DNA from: Thiohalocapsa halophila
GTDB lineage: Bacteria > Pseudomonadota > Gammaproteobacteria > Chromatiales > Chromatiaceae
Assembly (NCBI RefSeq): GCF_016583825.1
Contig: NZ_NRRV01000014.1
Coordinates: 31,168-95,167, forward strand
Direction of reading: 5' to 3'
Length of the DNA: 64,000 nt
Below the pieces are notes generated by a model, which saw nothing but the letters and a program-made list of their open reading frames with translations, was not told where the DNA came from and ran no database searches. Position numbers and translations under genes: made by a program. Numbering within the stretch: the stretch's first letter is position 1; each line of letters begins with the position of its first letter. This document shows, in pieces, positions 37,121 to 45,879 of this stretch.

Positions 37121-37255
37121 TCGCCCGACCCACGGCAGGCCGAGCAATCTGCACCACAATGGGCCGGGGCTCGCGTCGGGGTGGACCGAGCAAGCGGGGC
37201 ACTGCTGTACGGAGCAGCATCGGCAGCCTCGACCTCGGCGAGAGACCCGGCTAAT

Positions 37256-37349
37256 TTAGTATACTGTCACTATTAATGAGGGTAGCCATTAATCTAGCGA
37301 CAGTATACCTAATTTGGACCAGTGAAGGTCGAATCCAGTATACTGTCAC
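37256..37349. repeat. Large near-palindrome plus a third AGTATACTGTCAC copy
   Basis: AGTATACTGTCAC at 37258-37270 faces an inverted copy (GCGACAGTATACC) at 37298-37310. Between them ATTAATG-AGGGTAGC-CATTAAT is a second, inner inverted repeat. A direct third copy of AGTATACTGTCAC is at 37338-37349. The stretch is A+T-rich in a GC-rich surrounding, downstream of rnfH. Confidence 0.75.
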
Positions 37350-37377
37350 CGGTTCTGCGGTTCTGCTGTCCTCGCTT

Positions 37378-37644
37378 CTAGTCTTCCTGATCGCGCCGCG
37401 GGACTGTCTCGGGGTCTGCGGTGATGGGGCGATAGATCTCCACGCGGTCGCCGTCCTGGACCTTGGCATCCGGCTTGGTGAGCTTGCCGAAGATGCCGAC
37501 GCGCTGGTTGTCGAGGTCGATGTCCGGGTACTGCTGGAGCAGCCCGGCGCGCTCGATGGCCTCGCGCACGGTGCAGTCGTCGGGCACGTCGAGCGTGAGC
37601 CAGGTGCGCTTGAACTTGTCTGCGTAGGCGACACCGATATGCAT
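37378..37644 (-). CDS. rnfH: RnfH family protein
   Basis: 88 residues with a ubiquitin/ThiS-like fold: WLTLDVPDDCTVREAIERAG, then VGIFGKLTKPDAKVQDGDRV and EIYRPITADP. This is the RnfH (UPF0125) pattern. Its role in the Rnf complex is not known, but the gene commonly closes rnf operons, as here, 87 bases after rnfE. Confidence 0.88.
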   Translation of the reverse strand: MHIGVAYADKFKRTWLTLDVPDDCTVREAIERAGLLQQYPDIDLDNQRVGIFGKLTKPDAKVQDGDRVEIYRPITADPETVPRRDQED

Positions 37645-37731
37645 TTGTGAGCTCCGGGGTGGCGTCTGTTCCTGAGTTCGCGCCGTGCAACGTCAAGGTA
37701 CGCCTGTGCGAAGGGCTGAGGGCTGGGGCGG

Positions 37732-38430
37732 TCAGGCGCTTGCGGGGACCCCCGCCGCCTTGGCCTCTCGCCGCGCTGCGAGCCGGCGGTCCAGCATCCG
37801 CTTGCCGGCGAGCAAAAAGCCCATGGCGATGAAGCCGCCGGGGGGCAGGATCATCAGCAGGAAGCCGCGGTAGTCCGTAATCAGGGTCACTTCCAGCCAG
37901 CTGAGCGACTGGCCGAGCAGCATGGAGGCGTTGGCGAACAGGGTGCCGGAGCCGAGCGCCTCGCGCACGGCGCCGAGGGCCACCAGCACCAGCGTGAAGC
38001 CCACACCCATCATGAGCCCGTCGAAGACCGCCGGCAGCGGCGCCTGGCGGGAGGCGAAGCTCTCGGCGCGGCCGAGGATGGCGCAGTTGGTGACAATCAG
38101 CGGGATAAAGAGCCCGAGGACCTTGTGCAGGTCGTGCATCCAGGCGTTCATGCCGAGATCCACCAGGGTCACCAGGGTGGCGATGATGAGCACGAACACC
38201 GGAATGCGCACCTGCGGCGTGATGCTGCCGCGCAGCACAGACACCAACAGCCCCGAGGCCACCATCACGAAGGTGCTGGCGAGCCCGAGGCCGAGGCCGT
38301 TGGTGGCGGTGCCGGTGACGGCCAGCAGCGGGCACAGCGCCAGCGACTGGGCCATGACCACGTTGTTGTCCCAGACGCCGTCGCGGGCGATGCGGGGCCA
38401 ATTCGTACTTCGCTCATCGATCGTGCTCAC
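37732..38430 (-). CDS. rnfE: Electron transport complex subunit RnfE
   Basis: 232 residues with about six membrane helices. The family start NVVMAQSLALCPLLAVTGTATNGLGLGLA is clear, and the segments LFIPLIVTNCAILGRAESFA and MMGVGFTLVLVALGAVREALG are typical. RnfE and RnfA are homologous and are inserted in opposite orientation in the membrane complex that couples ferredoxin/NADH redox to ion transport. The C-terminal 25 residues are basic. The gap to rnfG (131 bases) holds tandem repeats. Confidence 0.92.
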   Translation of the reverse strand: MSTIDERSTNWPRIARDGVWDNNVVMAQSLALCPLLAVTGTATNGLGLGLASTFVMVASGLLVSVLRGSITPQVRIPVFVLIIATLVTLVDLGMNAWMHDLHKVLGLFIPLIVTNCAILGRAESFASRQAPLPAVFDGLMMGVGFTLVLVALGAVREALGSGTLFANASMLLGQSLSWLEVTLITDYRGFLLMILPPGGFIAMGFLLAGKRMLDRRLAARREAKAAGVPASA

Positions 38431-38454
38431 TTGCTGACCTCGGGATTAGGATAA

Positions 38455-38580
38455 GGAGCGAGTGACGAGTTGCGAGTAACGAGTTACGAGGGGCGAAGAG
38501 AATCGCGAGAGAGGTCTGGTCCCTCGATACTCGCCACTCGATACTCGCCACTCGATACTCATCACTCGTCACTCGATACT
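38455..38580. repeat. CGAGT / ACTCG tandem repeats between rnfG and rnfE
   Basis: A run of CGAGTGACGAGTTGCGAGTAACGAG-type units is followed by ACTCGATACTCGCCACTCGATACTC-type units in the opposite sense, so the two halves can pair. The 3' end of rnfG (its last residues QVSSDE) is encoded in the repeat. A similar tract is at 42823-42895. Confidence 0.75.
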
Positions 38581-39212
38581 TGCTGAACTGCCGATGCCGT
38601 CAGTGCGTCGCGCCGGGCAGCGAACAGCTCCAGGCCGTCCTTGACGGCGCTCACCACCGCCCGCGGCGTGATGGTGGCGCCGCTGAACTGGTCGAAGTCG
38701 CCGCCGTCCTTCTTCACGGCCCAGCGCTCCGGCGGCGGCTCGCCGAGGGATTTGCCGTCGAAGCTCAGGATCCAATCGTCCCGGGCCACCTCGATCTTGT
38801 CGCCGAGCCCCGGCGTTTCGGTGTGCGACAGCACCCGGGCGCCGAGCACGCGGCCGTCGGCGTCGATGCCCAGCAGCACGCGGATGGGCCCGGCGTAGCC
38901 CTGGCCGACGGTCTCGAAGGCGACGCCGGCGACGTCCAGCCCCTGCAAGGCGCGGTAGACCCTGAGCTCGCCGTCGGCGGTGTCCAGGGTGATGCTGTCG
39001 GCGAGCAGCGCGTTGTCGTGCAGCTGGGTGGGGATCACCTGCTCCAGCGACGCCAGCAGGTCCTCGGCCTCCCGCTGCGCGATGGCATCGCGGGTGGCGA
39101 TGTCGCCGATCACCAGCATGGCCGCGGCCACCAGTGCGAAGCCGCCGAGCAGCGCGGCCTGGTAGCCGACACGCTGGCGATAGCTCGGGTTGGCGACAGT
39201 GGTGGTGCTCAT
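38562..39212 (-). CDS. rnfG: Electron transport complex subunit RnfG
   Basis: 216 residues. One N-terminal membrane helix (ALLGGFALVAAAMLVIGDIA) precedes a periplasmic FMN-binding domain. The flavinylation motif is FSGATITPRAVVSAVK, in which the Thr carries covalently bound FMN. TPGLGDKIE upstream is also conserved. Its start overlaps the rnfD stop by four bases (ATGA). Confidence 0.92.
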   Translation of the reverse strand: MSTTTVANPSYRQRVGYQAALLGGFALVAAAMLVIGDIATRDAIAQREAEDLLASLEQVIPTQLHDNALLADSITLDTADGELRVYRALQGLDVAGVAFETVGQGYAGPIRVLLGIDADGRVLGARVLSHTETPGLGDKIEVARDDWILSFDGKSLGEPPPERWAVKKDGGDFDQFSGATITPRAVVSAVKDGLELFAARRDALTASAVQQVSSDE

Positions 39213-40363
39213 CGGTTGGCCTCCCCCGGTTGTGCCTCCCTCGTCTGCGCTCCGGCCTTGGCGGGCGCCGCGATCTCGGCCTCGGGCTCCGGATACTCCA
39301 GTGGCTCCCCGCGGCGGTCGCGGCCGTAGATGCGCGGCTTGAGGTAATGGTCGATCATCGGCGTCGCCGCGTTCATCAGCAGCACCGCAAAGGCCACGCC
39401 CTCCGGATAGCCGCCCCAGGTGCGGATGACATAGACCAGCAGCCCGACACCGGCGCCGAACACCAGCTGCCCGGCGCGGGACACCGGCGAGGTCACCGGG
39501 TCCGTGGCGATGAAGAAGGCCGCCAGCATGGTGGCCCCCGTCAGCAGGTGGTAGGGTGCGGCGGCGTAGCGCCCGGGGTCGACGAAATGCATGGCCGTCG
39601 CCAGCACGGCCACGGTGCCCACCAGGGCCGCCGGGATGCGCCAGCCGATGACGCCCTTGTAGATGAGCCAGAGCCCGCCCAGGGCGATGAGCAGCGCGGA
39701 GGTCTCGCCGAGGCTGCCGGGCACGGTGCCGAGCAGCGCGGAGAAGGGGTCGTAGATGCCGCCAACCGCCGCATCCAGGCCCGCGCCCTGGCCCAGCTCG
39801 GTGCGCACATGGCCGAGGATGGAGGCGCCCGACATGGCGTCATAACCGAGAGCGTCGTAGCCCTGCCCGCCGAAGGTGATGGCGAGCCCGTCCATAAAGC
39901 CGGGCGCCTCGCCGGTGAAAAGCGGCGCCGGCGCCACCCAGCGGGTCATCTCCAGCGGAAAGGAGATCAGCAGCGCCACCCGCGCCACCATGGCCGGGTT
40001 GAACAGGTTCTGGCCGATGCCGCCGAAGACCTGCTTGCCGAGCAGTACCGCCAGGGCACCGCCCACCACGCCGATCCACCAGGGCGCCCAGGGCGGCAGC
40101 GTCAGCGCCAACAGCCAGCCGGTGAGCAAGGCCGAGCCGTCCATCAGCGTGAGCCGCACCGGCTTGCCGGCGGCCAGGAGCGACAGGGCCTCGAAGCCGA
40201 GGGTGGCACCCACGGTGACCGTGAACAGGAAGATCGCCGGCCAGCCGAACTGATAGAGCCCGAACAGGGTCGCCGGCACCAGCGCCAGCATCACCATCGC
40301 CATGGTGCGGCCGATGGAGACCGGCGCATGGGCGTGGGGGCTGGCTGAAAGGGATGAGCTCAT
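39209..40363 (-). CDS. rnfD: Electron transport complex subunit RnfD
   Basis: 384 residues, nine or ten predicted membrane helices. Family segments are DGSALLTGWLLALTLPPWAP, QVFGGIGQNLFNPAMVARV and LLTGATMLAAFFIATDPVTS; the S/T-G-A-T region of the last carries FMN in homologues. The end is Glu/Ala-rich. A 164-base spacer separates it from rnfC. Confidence 0.92.
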   Translation of the reverse strand: MSSSLSASPHAHAPVSIGRTMAMVMLALVPATLFGLYQFGWPAIFLFTVTVGATLGFEALSLLAAGKPVRLTLMDGSALLTGWLLALTLPPWAPWWIGVVGGALAVLLGKQVFGGIGQNLFNPAMVARVALLISFPLEMTRWVAPAPLFTGEAPGFMDGLAITFGGQGYDALGYDAMSGASILGHVRTELGQGAGLDAAVGGIYDPFSALLGTVPGSLGETSALLIALGGLWLIYKGVIGWRIPAALVGTVAVLATAMHFVDPGRYAAAPYHLLTGATMLAAFFIATDPVTSPVSRAGQLVFGAGVGLLVYVIRTWGGYPEGVAFAVLLMNAATPMIDHYLKPRIYGRDRRGEPLEYPEPEAEIAAPAKAGAQTREAQPGEANR

Positions 40364-40527
40364 TCGCGTTCGGTCTCTATTCGACTCACGGGGGGCGGCC
40401 TGGGCACTTGGCTTCGGTTAAGCGAGGACGGAGGGCGGAGGGCGGAGGTCGACGCAGGACCGTGCATGCTGCTCGGACTGCCGCTCCCGGCCCTCAGCCC
40501 TCAGCCCTCAGCCCTCAGCCCAGAGCG
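40364..40527. repeat. CCCTCAG direct repeats in the rnfC-rnfD spacer
   Basis: CCCTCAGCCCTCAGCCCTCAG-type repeats, period 7, follow a GGAGGGC-rich stretch (about 40430-40450) that can pair with them. It is one of several low-complexity tracts within the rnf operon. Confidence 0.6.
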
Positions 40528-42057
40528 CTATTCCGCCTCTGCCAAGTCCACGGGCTTCTTCGCGACGACCTCTTGCGCCTTGGCGGCCGCTTGCTCTTTG
40601 GCCTGCTCTTTCACCTTCTGGGCCGCCTGCTCGGCCTTGCGCTTGGCCATGGCCTCGCGCTTGGCGCGCTTTTGGGCTTCGAGCCGGGCGGTGCGGGCCT
40701 CGGCGAGGCGCTTGGTCTCGGTCTGCTTCTGCTTGGCGCGGCCGCGGGCGGCGAGCTCGCCCTTGGCGTGGTTGAAGAACTGCACCAGCGGGATGTGGGC
40801 CGGGCAGACGTAAGCGCAGGAGCCGCAGCCGATGCAGTCCATGAGCCCTTCGCCCACGGCGCCGTCCAGATCGCCGGCACGCACATGCGCGGCCATGGTG
40901 AGCGGCACCAGGCCGCAGGGGCAGGCGCCGACGCAGCTCGCGCAGCGGATGCAGGGCGCGGCCTCGCGCTGGCCGCTCTCGGCGGCGGTGAGCGCCAGCA
41001 CGCCGTTGCTGCCCTTCATGACCGGAACGCGCAGCTCCGCCAGCGGCTGGCCCATCATGGGCCCGCCGCTGACGAGCTTGGCGGGCTCCTCGCGGAAGCC
41101 GCCGCAGTGGTCCACCAGCGCCTGCACCCGGGTGCCGATGGGCACGCGCAGGTTCTTCGGCTGCGCGACGGCCTGGCCGGTGACCGTGACCACCCTGGAG
41201 ACCAATGGCCGGCCGAGCCGCAGCGCCTCGTGCACCGCAAAGGCCGTCGCCGGGTTGTGCACCACCACGCCGATGTCCGCCGTCAGGCCGCGCGCCGGCG
41301 TCTCTTTGCCCGTCAGCGTCTGCACCAGGTGCTTCTCGGAGCCCATCGGGTAGCGCGTCGGCAGCTTGACGACACTCACCTCGGCGAAGTCCGCGGCCGC
41401 CGCGCGCATGGCGGCCAGCGCCTCCGGCTTGTTGCCCTCGATGCCGATGATGACGCGGCCCACGCCCAGCGCATGGGCCATGATGCGCACCCCGTCCAGC
41501 ACCTGCCCGGTGTGCTCGCGCATGACCCGATCGTCGCAGGTGAGATAGGGCTCGCACTCGGCGCCGTTGATGACCAGCGTGTGCAGGCTGTAGCGGTTGC
41601 GCAGGTTGAGCTTCACGGCGGCGGGGAAAGTAGCCCCGCCCATGCCGACGATGCCGGCGGCGGCCACGCGCTTGGCCACCTCGGCGGGCTCCAGCGCGAA
41701 GGGGTCGTCGACGCCGCGGATGTCCGGATGCCAGCGGTCCTCGCCATCGGGCTGCAGCGTGATGGTGCGCACATTGAGCCCGGAGGGATGATTGGCGGGG
41801 TACAGCCCGAGCCCCGCGATGCTCCCGGACGTGGGCGCATGGATGGGCGCGGACACGGCCCCTTGTGCATGGGCGATGACCTCGCCCTTCAGCACCTGCT
41901 GGCGGCGCTGCACCACCGGGTTGGCCGCGGCGCCGATGTGCTGTTGCAGCGGGATGTGCAGCAGGCGCGGCAGCGGCAGCGCCTCGATGGGCCGGCCGGC
42001 GGCGAGGGACTTGCGGTCGTGCGGATGGACGCCGCCGCGGATCTTGAACAGGCGCAT
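40528..42057 (-). CDS. rnfC: Electron transport complex subunit RnfC
   Basis: 509 residues. It has the NADH-binding, SLBB and ferredoxin layout of RnfC. Visible are IVGMGGATFPAAVKLNLR, the NGAECEPYLTCDDR motif and a C-terminal pair of [4Fe-4S] sites, CIRCASCVGACPCG and CIGCGSCAYVCP. A Lys/Ala/Glu-rich coiled-coil tail of about 85 residues follows, as in many gammaproteobacterial RnfC. It is the electron-entry subunit facing the cytoplasm. Confidence 0.94.
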   Translation of the reverse strand: MRLFKIRGGVHPHDRKSLAAGRPIEALPLPRLLHIPLQQHIGAAANPVVQRRQQVLKGEVIAHAQGAVSAPIHAPTSGSIAGLGLYPANHPSGLNVRTITLQPDGEDRWHPDIRGVDDPFALEPAEVAKRVAAAGIVGMGGATFPAAVKLNLRNRYSLHTLVINGAECEPYLTCDDRVMREHTGQVLDGVRIMAHALGVGRVIIGIEGNKPEALAAMRAAAADFAEVSVVKLPTRYPMGSEKHLVQTLTGKETPARGLTADIGVVVHNPATAFAVHEALRLGRPLVSRVVTVTGQAVAQPKNLRVPIGTRVQALVDHCGGFREEPAKLVSGGPMMGQPLAELRVPVMKGSNGVLALTAAESGQREAAPCIRCASCVGACPCGLVPLTMAAHVRAGDLDGAVGEGLMDCIGCGSCAYVCPAHIPLVQFFNHAKGELAARGRAKQKQTETKRLAEARTARLEAQKRAKREAMAKRKAEQAAQKVKEQAKEQAAAKAQEVVAKKPVDLAEAE

Positions 42058-42282
42058 ATCGAGAAGCCTTCAGACGCCTAGAGAAAACGAACAGCCGCAG
42101 CCGTCATCCACGGCGCGCCAATGGATGATGGAAGGGCTGAGGTCGGAGGGCTGAGGTGCGGGGGCGCAACGGCTCGCGTCCCCCCTGGACCCGAGCCAGG
42201 CTCGCCTCGGCCCTCAGCCCTGCTTGAATCAGCGGAAAGTCCTTCGGAAACCATCGGCAGCGTCCTCGGGTAAAGGCATCGA

Positions 42283-42810
42283 TCAGGCCGCCGCAGGCAT
42301 CGGCCAGACCCAGTTGCTCAAGCTTTGTGTCGGCGCCCGCAGCTCGATGCACTCCGTCGGGCAGACGTCCACGCACTTGGCGCAGCCCGTGCAGGCGTCC
42401 TCGAAGACGGCGTGGATCTGGTCGTTGGCGCCGACGATGGCGTCCGTGGGGCAGCGCTTGAAGCACTTGGTGCAGCCGACGCAAAGCCGCTCGTGAATGT
42501 GCGCCACCTTCGGCGCCTGCTCCGCCATGCCGGAGAAGTCCGCACTCACGCCGAGCAGCCCGGCGAGGTCCTCCGCCAGCGCCCGGCCGCCGGGCGGGCA
42601 CAGGGTCACCGGCGCCTCGCCGGCGGCCACGGCGGCCGCCGCCGGCGCACAGCCCGGGTAGCCGCACTGCCCGCACTGGGAGCCCGGCAGCAGCTCCTCC
42701 ACCTGGCCGACGATGGGACTCTCCTCCACCGCCAGATAGCGCGCCGCAATGCCGAGCAGGGCGCCGAGGCCGAGTCCGAGGGCGGTGAGACTGAGAATGG
42801 CTGCGATCAT
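42283..42810 (-). CDS. rnfB: Electron transport complex subunit RnfB
   Basis: 175 residues from the ATG at 42810, chosen to match the family start (MIAAILSLTALGLGLGALLG, a membrane helix). A Fe-S domain follows with GSQCGQCGYPGCAPAA and a fourth Cys in TLCPPGGRA, then two ferredoxin motifs, CVGCTKCFKRCP and CTGCAKCVDVCP. It passes electrons between ferredoxin and the membrane subunits. The longer frame upstream is out of family. Confidence 0.92.
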   Translation of the reverse strand: MIAAILSLTALGLGLGALLGIAARYLAVEESPIVGQVEELLPGSQCGQCGYPGCAPAAAAVAAGEAPVTLCPPGGRALAEDLAGLLGVSADFSGMAEQAPKVAHIHERLCVGCTKCFKRCPTDAIVGANDQIHAVFEDACTGCAKCVDVCPTECIELRAPTQSLSNWVWPMPAAA

Positions 42811-42822
42811 TGTTGGTGCGTT

Positions 42823-42895
42823 TCGAGTTTCGAGTTTCGAGTGACGAGTAGCGAGTAGCGAGTAGCGAGTAGCGAGTAGCGAGTAGCGAGCGAAC
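42823..42895. repeat. GAGTAGC tandem repeats between rnfA and rnfB
   Basis: TTTCGAGTTTCGAGTTTCGAG units run into seven-base GAGTAGC units repeated about six times. The motif CGAGT is shared with the spacer between rnfG and rnfE. Confidence 0.75.
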
Positions 42896-43000
42896 AGGTT
42901 TGCGGGGCTTAGGAGCGCAAGTATCCCTTCGGAGGGGTCGGCCAGCGCCGAGCCCGGCACATGCCCCCTCGCCCCTCGGAACTCGCCCCTCGAAACTCCA

Positions 43001-43576
43001 TCAAGCCAACCCCGCAAACCCCATGAACGCCAGCGACAGCAGCCCCGCCACCACGAAGGCGATGGGCGTGCCGGCGAAGGCCGCCGGGACCTGTGCCAGG
43101 GCGAGGCGCTCGCGCAGACCCGCGAACAGCACCATCACCAGCGTGAAGCCGAGCGCGGAGCCGAAGCCGAACAGCAGGCTCTCGAAGAAGCCGTTCTGCT
43201 GCTGCACGTTCAGCAGCGCCACGCCGAGCACAGCGCAGTTGGTGGTGATCAGCGGCAGAAAGATGCCGAGCACCTGGTAGAGCGTCGGCGATAGCTTGCG
43301 CACGGCCATCTCGGTGAACTGCACCACGGCCGCGATCACCAGGATGAAGGTCAGGATGCGCAGGAAGCCGATGTCCAGCGGCGCCAGCACCAAGTGCTGC
43401 AACAGCCAGCTCGCCGCCGCCGCCAGGGTCAGCACGAAGGTGGTCGCGAGCCCCATGCCCAGCGCCGTGTCCAGCTTGTGGGACACGCCCATGAAGGGGC
43501 AGAGCCCGAGGAACTTCACCAGCACCACGTTGTTCACCAACGCGGTGGCGAGGATCAGCATGAGGTACTCGGTCAT
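43001..43576 (-). CDS. rnfA: Electron transport complex subunit RnfA
   Basis: 191 residues, six membrane helices. The start at 43576 gives the conserved [20 protein letters not shown], followed by [20 protein letters not shown], ending with [12 protein letters not shown]. Longer open frames upstream are not family-like. It is the first gene of the rnfABCDGEH operon; a sigma-54 promoter lies 107 bases upstream. Confidence 0.94.
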   Translation of the reverse strand: MTEYLMLILATALVNNVVLVKFLGLCPFMGVSHKLDTALGMGLATTFVLTLAAAASWLLQHLVLAPLDIGFLRILTFILVIAAVVQFTEMAVRKLSPTLYQVLGIFLPLITTNCAVLGVALLNVQQQNGFFESLLFGFGSALGFTLVMVLFAGLRERLALAQVPAAFAGTPIAFVVAGLLSLAFMGFAGLA

Positions 43577-43682
43577 CGCGGTCTTCCAAATCCCCTCGCG
43601 GGTCGTCGGGCCCGTGCTGCCTCGGTGCGCTCCCTGGAGCGGCGTCGACGCACGCGGCGGCCATTGCTGCCCGAGCCGAGCT

Positions 43683-43697
43683 GCAAGAGGGATGCCA
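43683..43697 (-). promoter_or_regulatory. Sigma-54 promoter for rnfA
   Basis: Minus strand TGGCATCCCTCTTGCA fits TGGCAC-N5-TTGC(A/T) with one mismatch in the -24 element. It lies 107 bases before the rnfA ATG and 166 bases from the NifA site at 43863, on the right strand and in the right order for NifA activation. Confidence 0.8.
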
Positions 43698-43862
43698 GGG
43701 GGGAAGACGACGGCGGGGCCCTGCATCGTTCCGGGGCACACGGCGCCGGAAGTGCCCGTTCTCAATGCGTTCCGGATCGTACAGCGGGAGACTCCGCCTC
43801 CGCCGGCGCCGCCGAGCTCGCTGTCGCTCATGCCACATCCGCATGCTGCACCGCAGCAGCGT

Positions 43863-43878
43863 TGTCGCGTTTGCGACA
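43863..43878. promoter_or_regulatory. NifA upstream activating sequence
   Basis: TGT-CGCGTTTGCG-ACA, an exact TGT-N10-ACA match. It lies between the rnf and nifL promoters, with nifA encoded one gene away. Confidence 0.85.
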
Positions 43879-43983
43879 GAGCCCGGCCGGGGCAACGCCG
43901 CGGCCGCTCGGCACAACAGACATTTGGCCGTGCGGCCCCGGGAGCGCCCAGGGAGCACCCAGCCAGCGCCCAGCGAGCGCCGC

Positions 43984-43998
43984 TGGCATGAAAACTGC
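43984..43998 (+). promoter_or_regulatory. Candidate sigma-54 promoter for nifL
   Basis: TGGCATGAAAACTGCT against TGGCAC-N5-TTGC(A/T): the -24 element and the spacing fit, with CTGC for TTGC at -12. It is about 98 bases before the nifL start and 106 bases after the NifA site. Confidence 0.55.
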
Positions 43999-44095
43999 TG
44001 GAATACGTGCTGGACCCGGCGGGGTTGGACCTGCAGCACCCATCCAGCACCCATCGGGCGCCGCCACCACAGAGACACAAGACGAGGAGCATCCC

Positions 44096-45817
44096 GTGAG
44101 CACCGGCAAAGGCATCGACACCCAACAGGCGACCCACCTCGCCGCCGACGACGACCAACCGCCGGCGGAGGCGAGCGCCGACACGGGCGGCTTCAAGCCG
44201 GACGCCGAGCTGCCGGCGGCAAGCGCCCTGGGCGCCTTCCTGGAAGCGCCGCCTTCGGGCACGCCGCCGGAGGTGGTGGAGGCGCTCACGCTCATGGCCG
44301 GGGACCCCGCCGACCCGCTGCCCCCGCGGCTCTACTTCGAGACCGTGGAGCAGTCGCCGGTGGCCATCTCCGTCACCGACGCCAAGGCCAACATCCTTTA
44401 TGCCAACGCCGCCTTCGAGGTGCTCACCGGCTACGACCGCCACGAGGTGCTGGGCAAGAACCAGTCCATCCTCTCCAGCAACGCGACGCCGGAGTCCATC
44501 TACCAGCAGCTCTGGCGCACCATCCAGCGCAAGCGCCCCTGGACCGGCGTGCTCATCAACCGGCGCAAGGACGGCGAGGACTACCTGGCGGAGCTGACCA
44601 TCTCCCCGGTGCTGGACGCCGCCGGGCGCATCCGCTACTTCCTCGGCATGCACCGGGACGTGACCCGCGAGCACGAGCTCTCCGTGGCCCTGCGCCAGCA
44701 GAAGACCCGCATCGAAACGGTGCTGGACGCGGCCCCGGTGGTGGTGGTGCTGCTGGACACCGACGGGCGCATCATCCTGGACAACCAGGAGTACAAGAAG
44801 CTGCTCGGCGACCTTCGCGGGCGCGAGCCGCTGGCGCTGCTGCGCTCGGCGCTGCAGCAGCAGGCGGGCTTCGACCCGCTGGAGCGCGCCGCCGCTGGCG
44901 AGGGCTTCCGCGACGTGGAGATCAGCATTGAGGTGCCCGGCAACGCCGGCCCGCGCTGGCTTTCGTGCTCCGGCACCGCCGTCAACGAGTCCGACAGCAG
45001 CCTGTCGGGCTACTTCATCCGCGGCGACGCCGGCGACCAGCGCCTGCTGCTGCTGGCCAACGACATCACCGGCCGCCGCCGGGAGATCGAGCGCGCGCAC
45101 CTGGAGAACCTGCGCGCACGCCTCGCCGAGCAGCAGCTCGCCCAGGGCATGCGCGAGGCCCTCACCGCCGCCAGCTACCAGCTCCAGGTGCCGCTCAACA
45201 TGATCCGCGCCGCCAGCGGCATGTTCAAAGACGGCACCGGCAACCCGGCGCTGTTCGCGGACATGCTCGGGCAGATCACCCAGGCCGGGGAGACGGCGCT
45301 CGCCACCCTGCACGCGGCCATGCCGACGCAGGTGCCGGAGGCCGGCGTCAACGTCAATGTCAACGAGCTGCTGCGCCACGTGCTGGCGCTGGAGACGGAC
45401 AACCTGCTCGCCGCCGGCATCGTCGTGGACTGGCAGCCGGCGCTGGTGCTGCCGGAGCTCTCCGGGCACAAGAACGAGCTGCGCTCGCTGTTCAAGCACC
45501 TCATCGACAACGCCCTGCAGGCCCTGTACGAGGGCGGCGGCAGCCAGCGCGCCCTGCGCCTGGCCACCCGGGCGCTGGACGACGCCGTGGAGGTGATCGT
45601 CGAGGACAACGGCCCCGGCATCCCGAGCGGGCTGCGGCTCAAGGTCTTCGAGCCCTTCCACATCGGCTGGCGCAACCGCCGCGGGCGCGCCGGCATGGGC
45701 CTGGCGCTGGCGCAGGAGATCGTCAACCAGCACGACGGGGCCATCGAGATCGACCCCGACTACCGCGACGGCTGCCGGGTGCGCGTGACCCTCGGCAACG
45801 TGCGCGCGCGCGACTGA
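44096..45817 (+). CDS. nifL: Nitrogen fixation regulatory protein NifL
   Basis: 573 residues from the GTG at 44096 (GAGGAG six bases upstream). Two PAS domains are visible: residues about 80-195 with [20 protein letters not shown] and [20 protein letters not shown], and residues about 200-330. PAS1 of NifL binds FAD and senses redox. The helical domain has [13 protein letters not shown] where a histidine kinase would have SHELRTPL, so the phosphoacceptor His is missing, as in other NifL. The ATP-binding region has [18 protein letters not shown] and [13 protein letters not shown]. It inhibits NifA when oxygen or fixed nitrogen is present. It lies 62 bases before nifA. Confidence 0.9.
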   Translation: MSTGKGIDTQQATHLAADDDQPPAEASADTGGFKPDAELPAASALGAFLEAPPSGTPPEVVEALTLMAGDPADPLPPRLYFETVEQSPVAISVTDAKANILYANAAFEVLTGYDRHEVLGKNQSILSSNATPESIYQQLWRTIQRKRPWTGVLINRRKDGEDYLAELTISPVLDAAGRIRYFLGMHRDVTREHELSVALRQQKTRIETVLDAAPVVVVLLDTDGRIILDNQEYKKLLGDLRGREPLALLRSALQQQAGFDPLERAAAGEGFRDVEISIEVPGNAGPRWLSCSGTAVNESDSSLSGYFIRGDAGDQRLLLLANDITGRRREIERAHLENLRARLAEQQLAQGMREALTAASYQLQVPLNMIRAASGMFKDGTGNPALFADMLGQITQAGETALATLHAAMPTQVPEAGVNVNVNELLRHVLALETDNLLAAGIVVDWQPALVLPELSGHKNELRSLFKHLIDNALQALYEGGGSQRALRLATRALDDAVEVIVEDNGPGIPSGLRLKVFEPFHIGWRNRRGRAGMGLALAQEIVNQHDGAIEIDPDYRDGCRVRVTLGNVRARD

Positions 45818-45879
45818 TACGCGACTGAGACACGCAGGCCGTCCAAGCGCCCCGGCACCACAAGAGGCCGCATTCAGAC

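Noticed and set aside
43001..45733. A 910-codon minus-strand frame covering nifL
   Set aside because: Only its last 192 codons (rnfA) are real. The rest is antisense to nifL and low-complexity.
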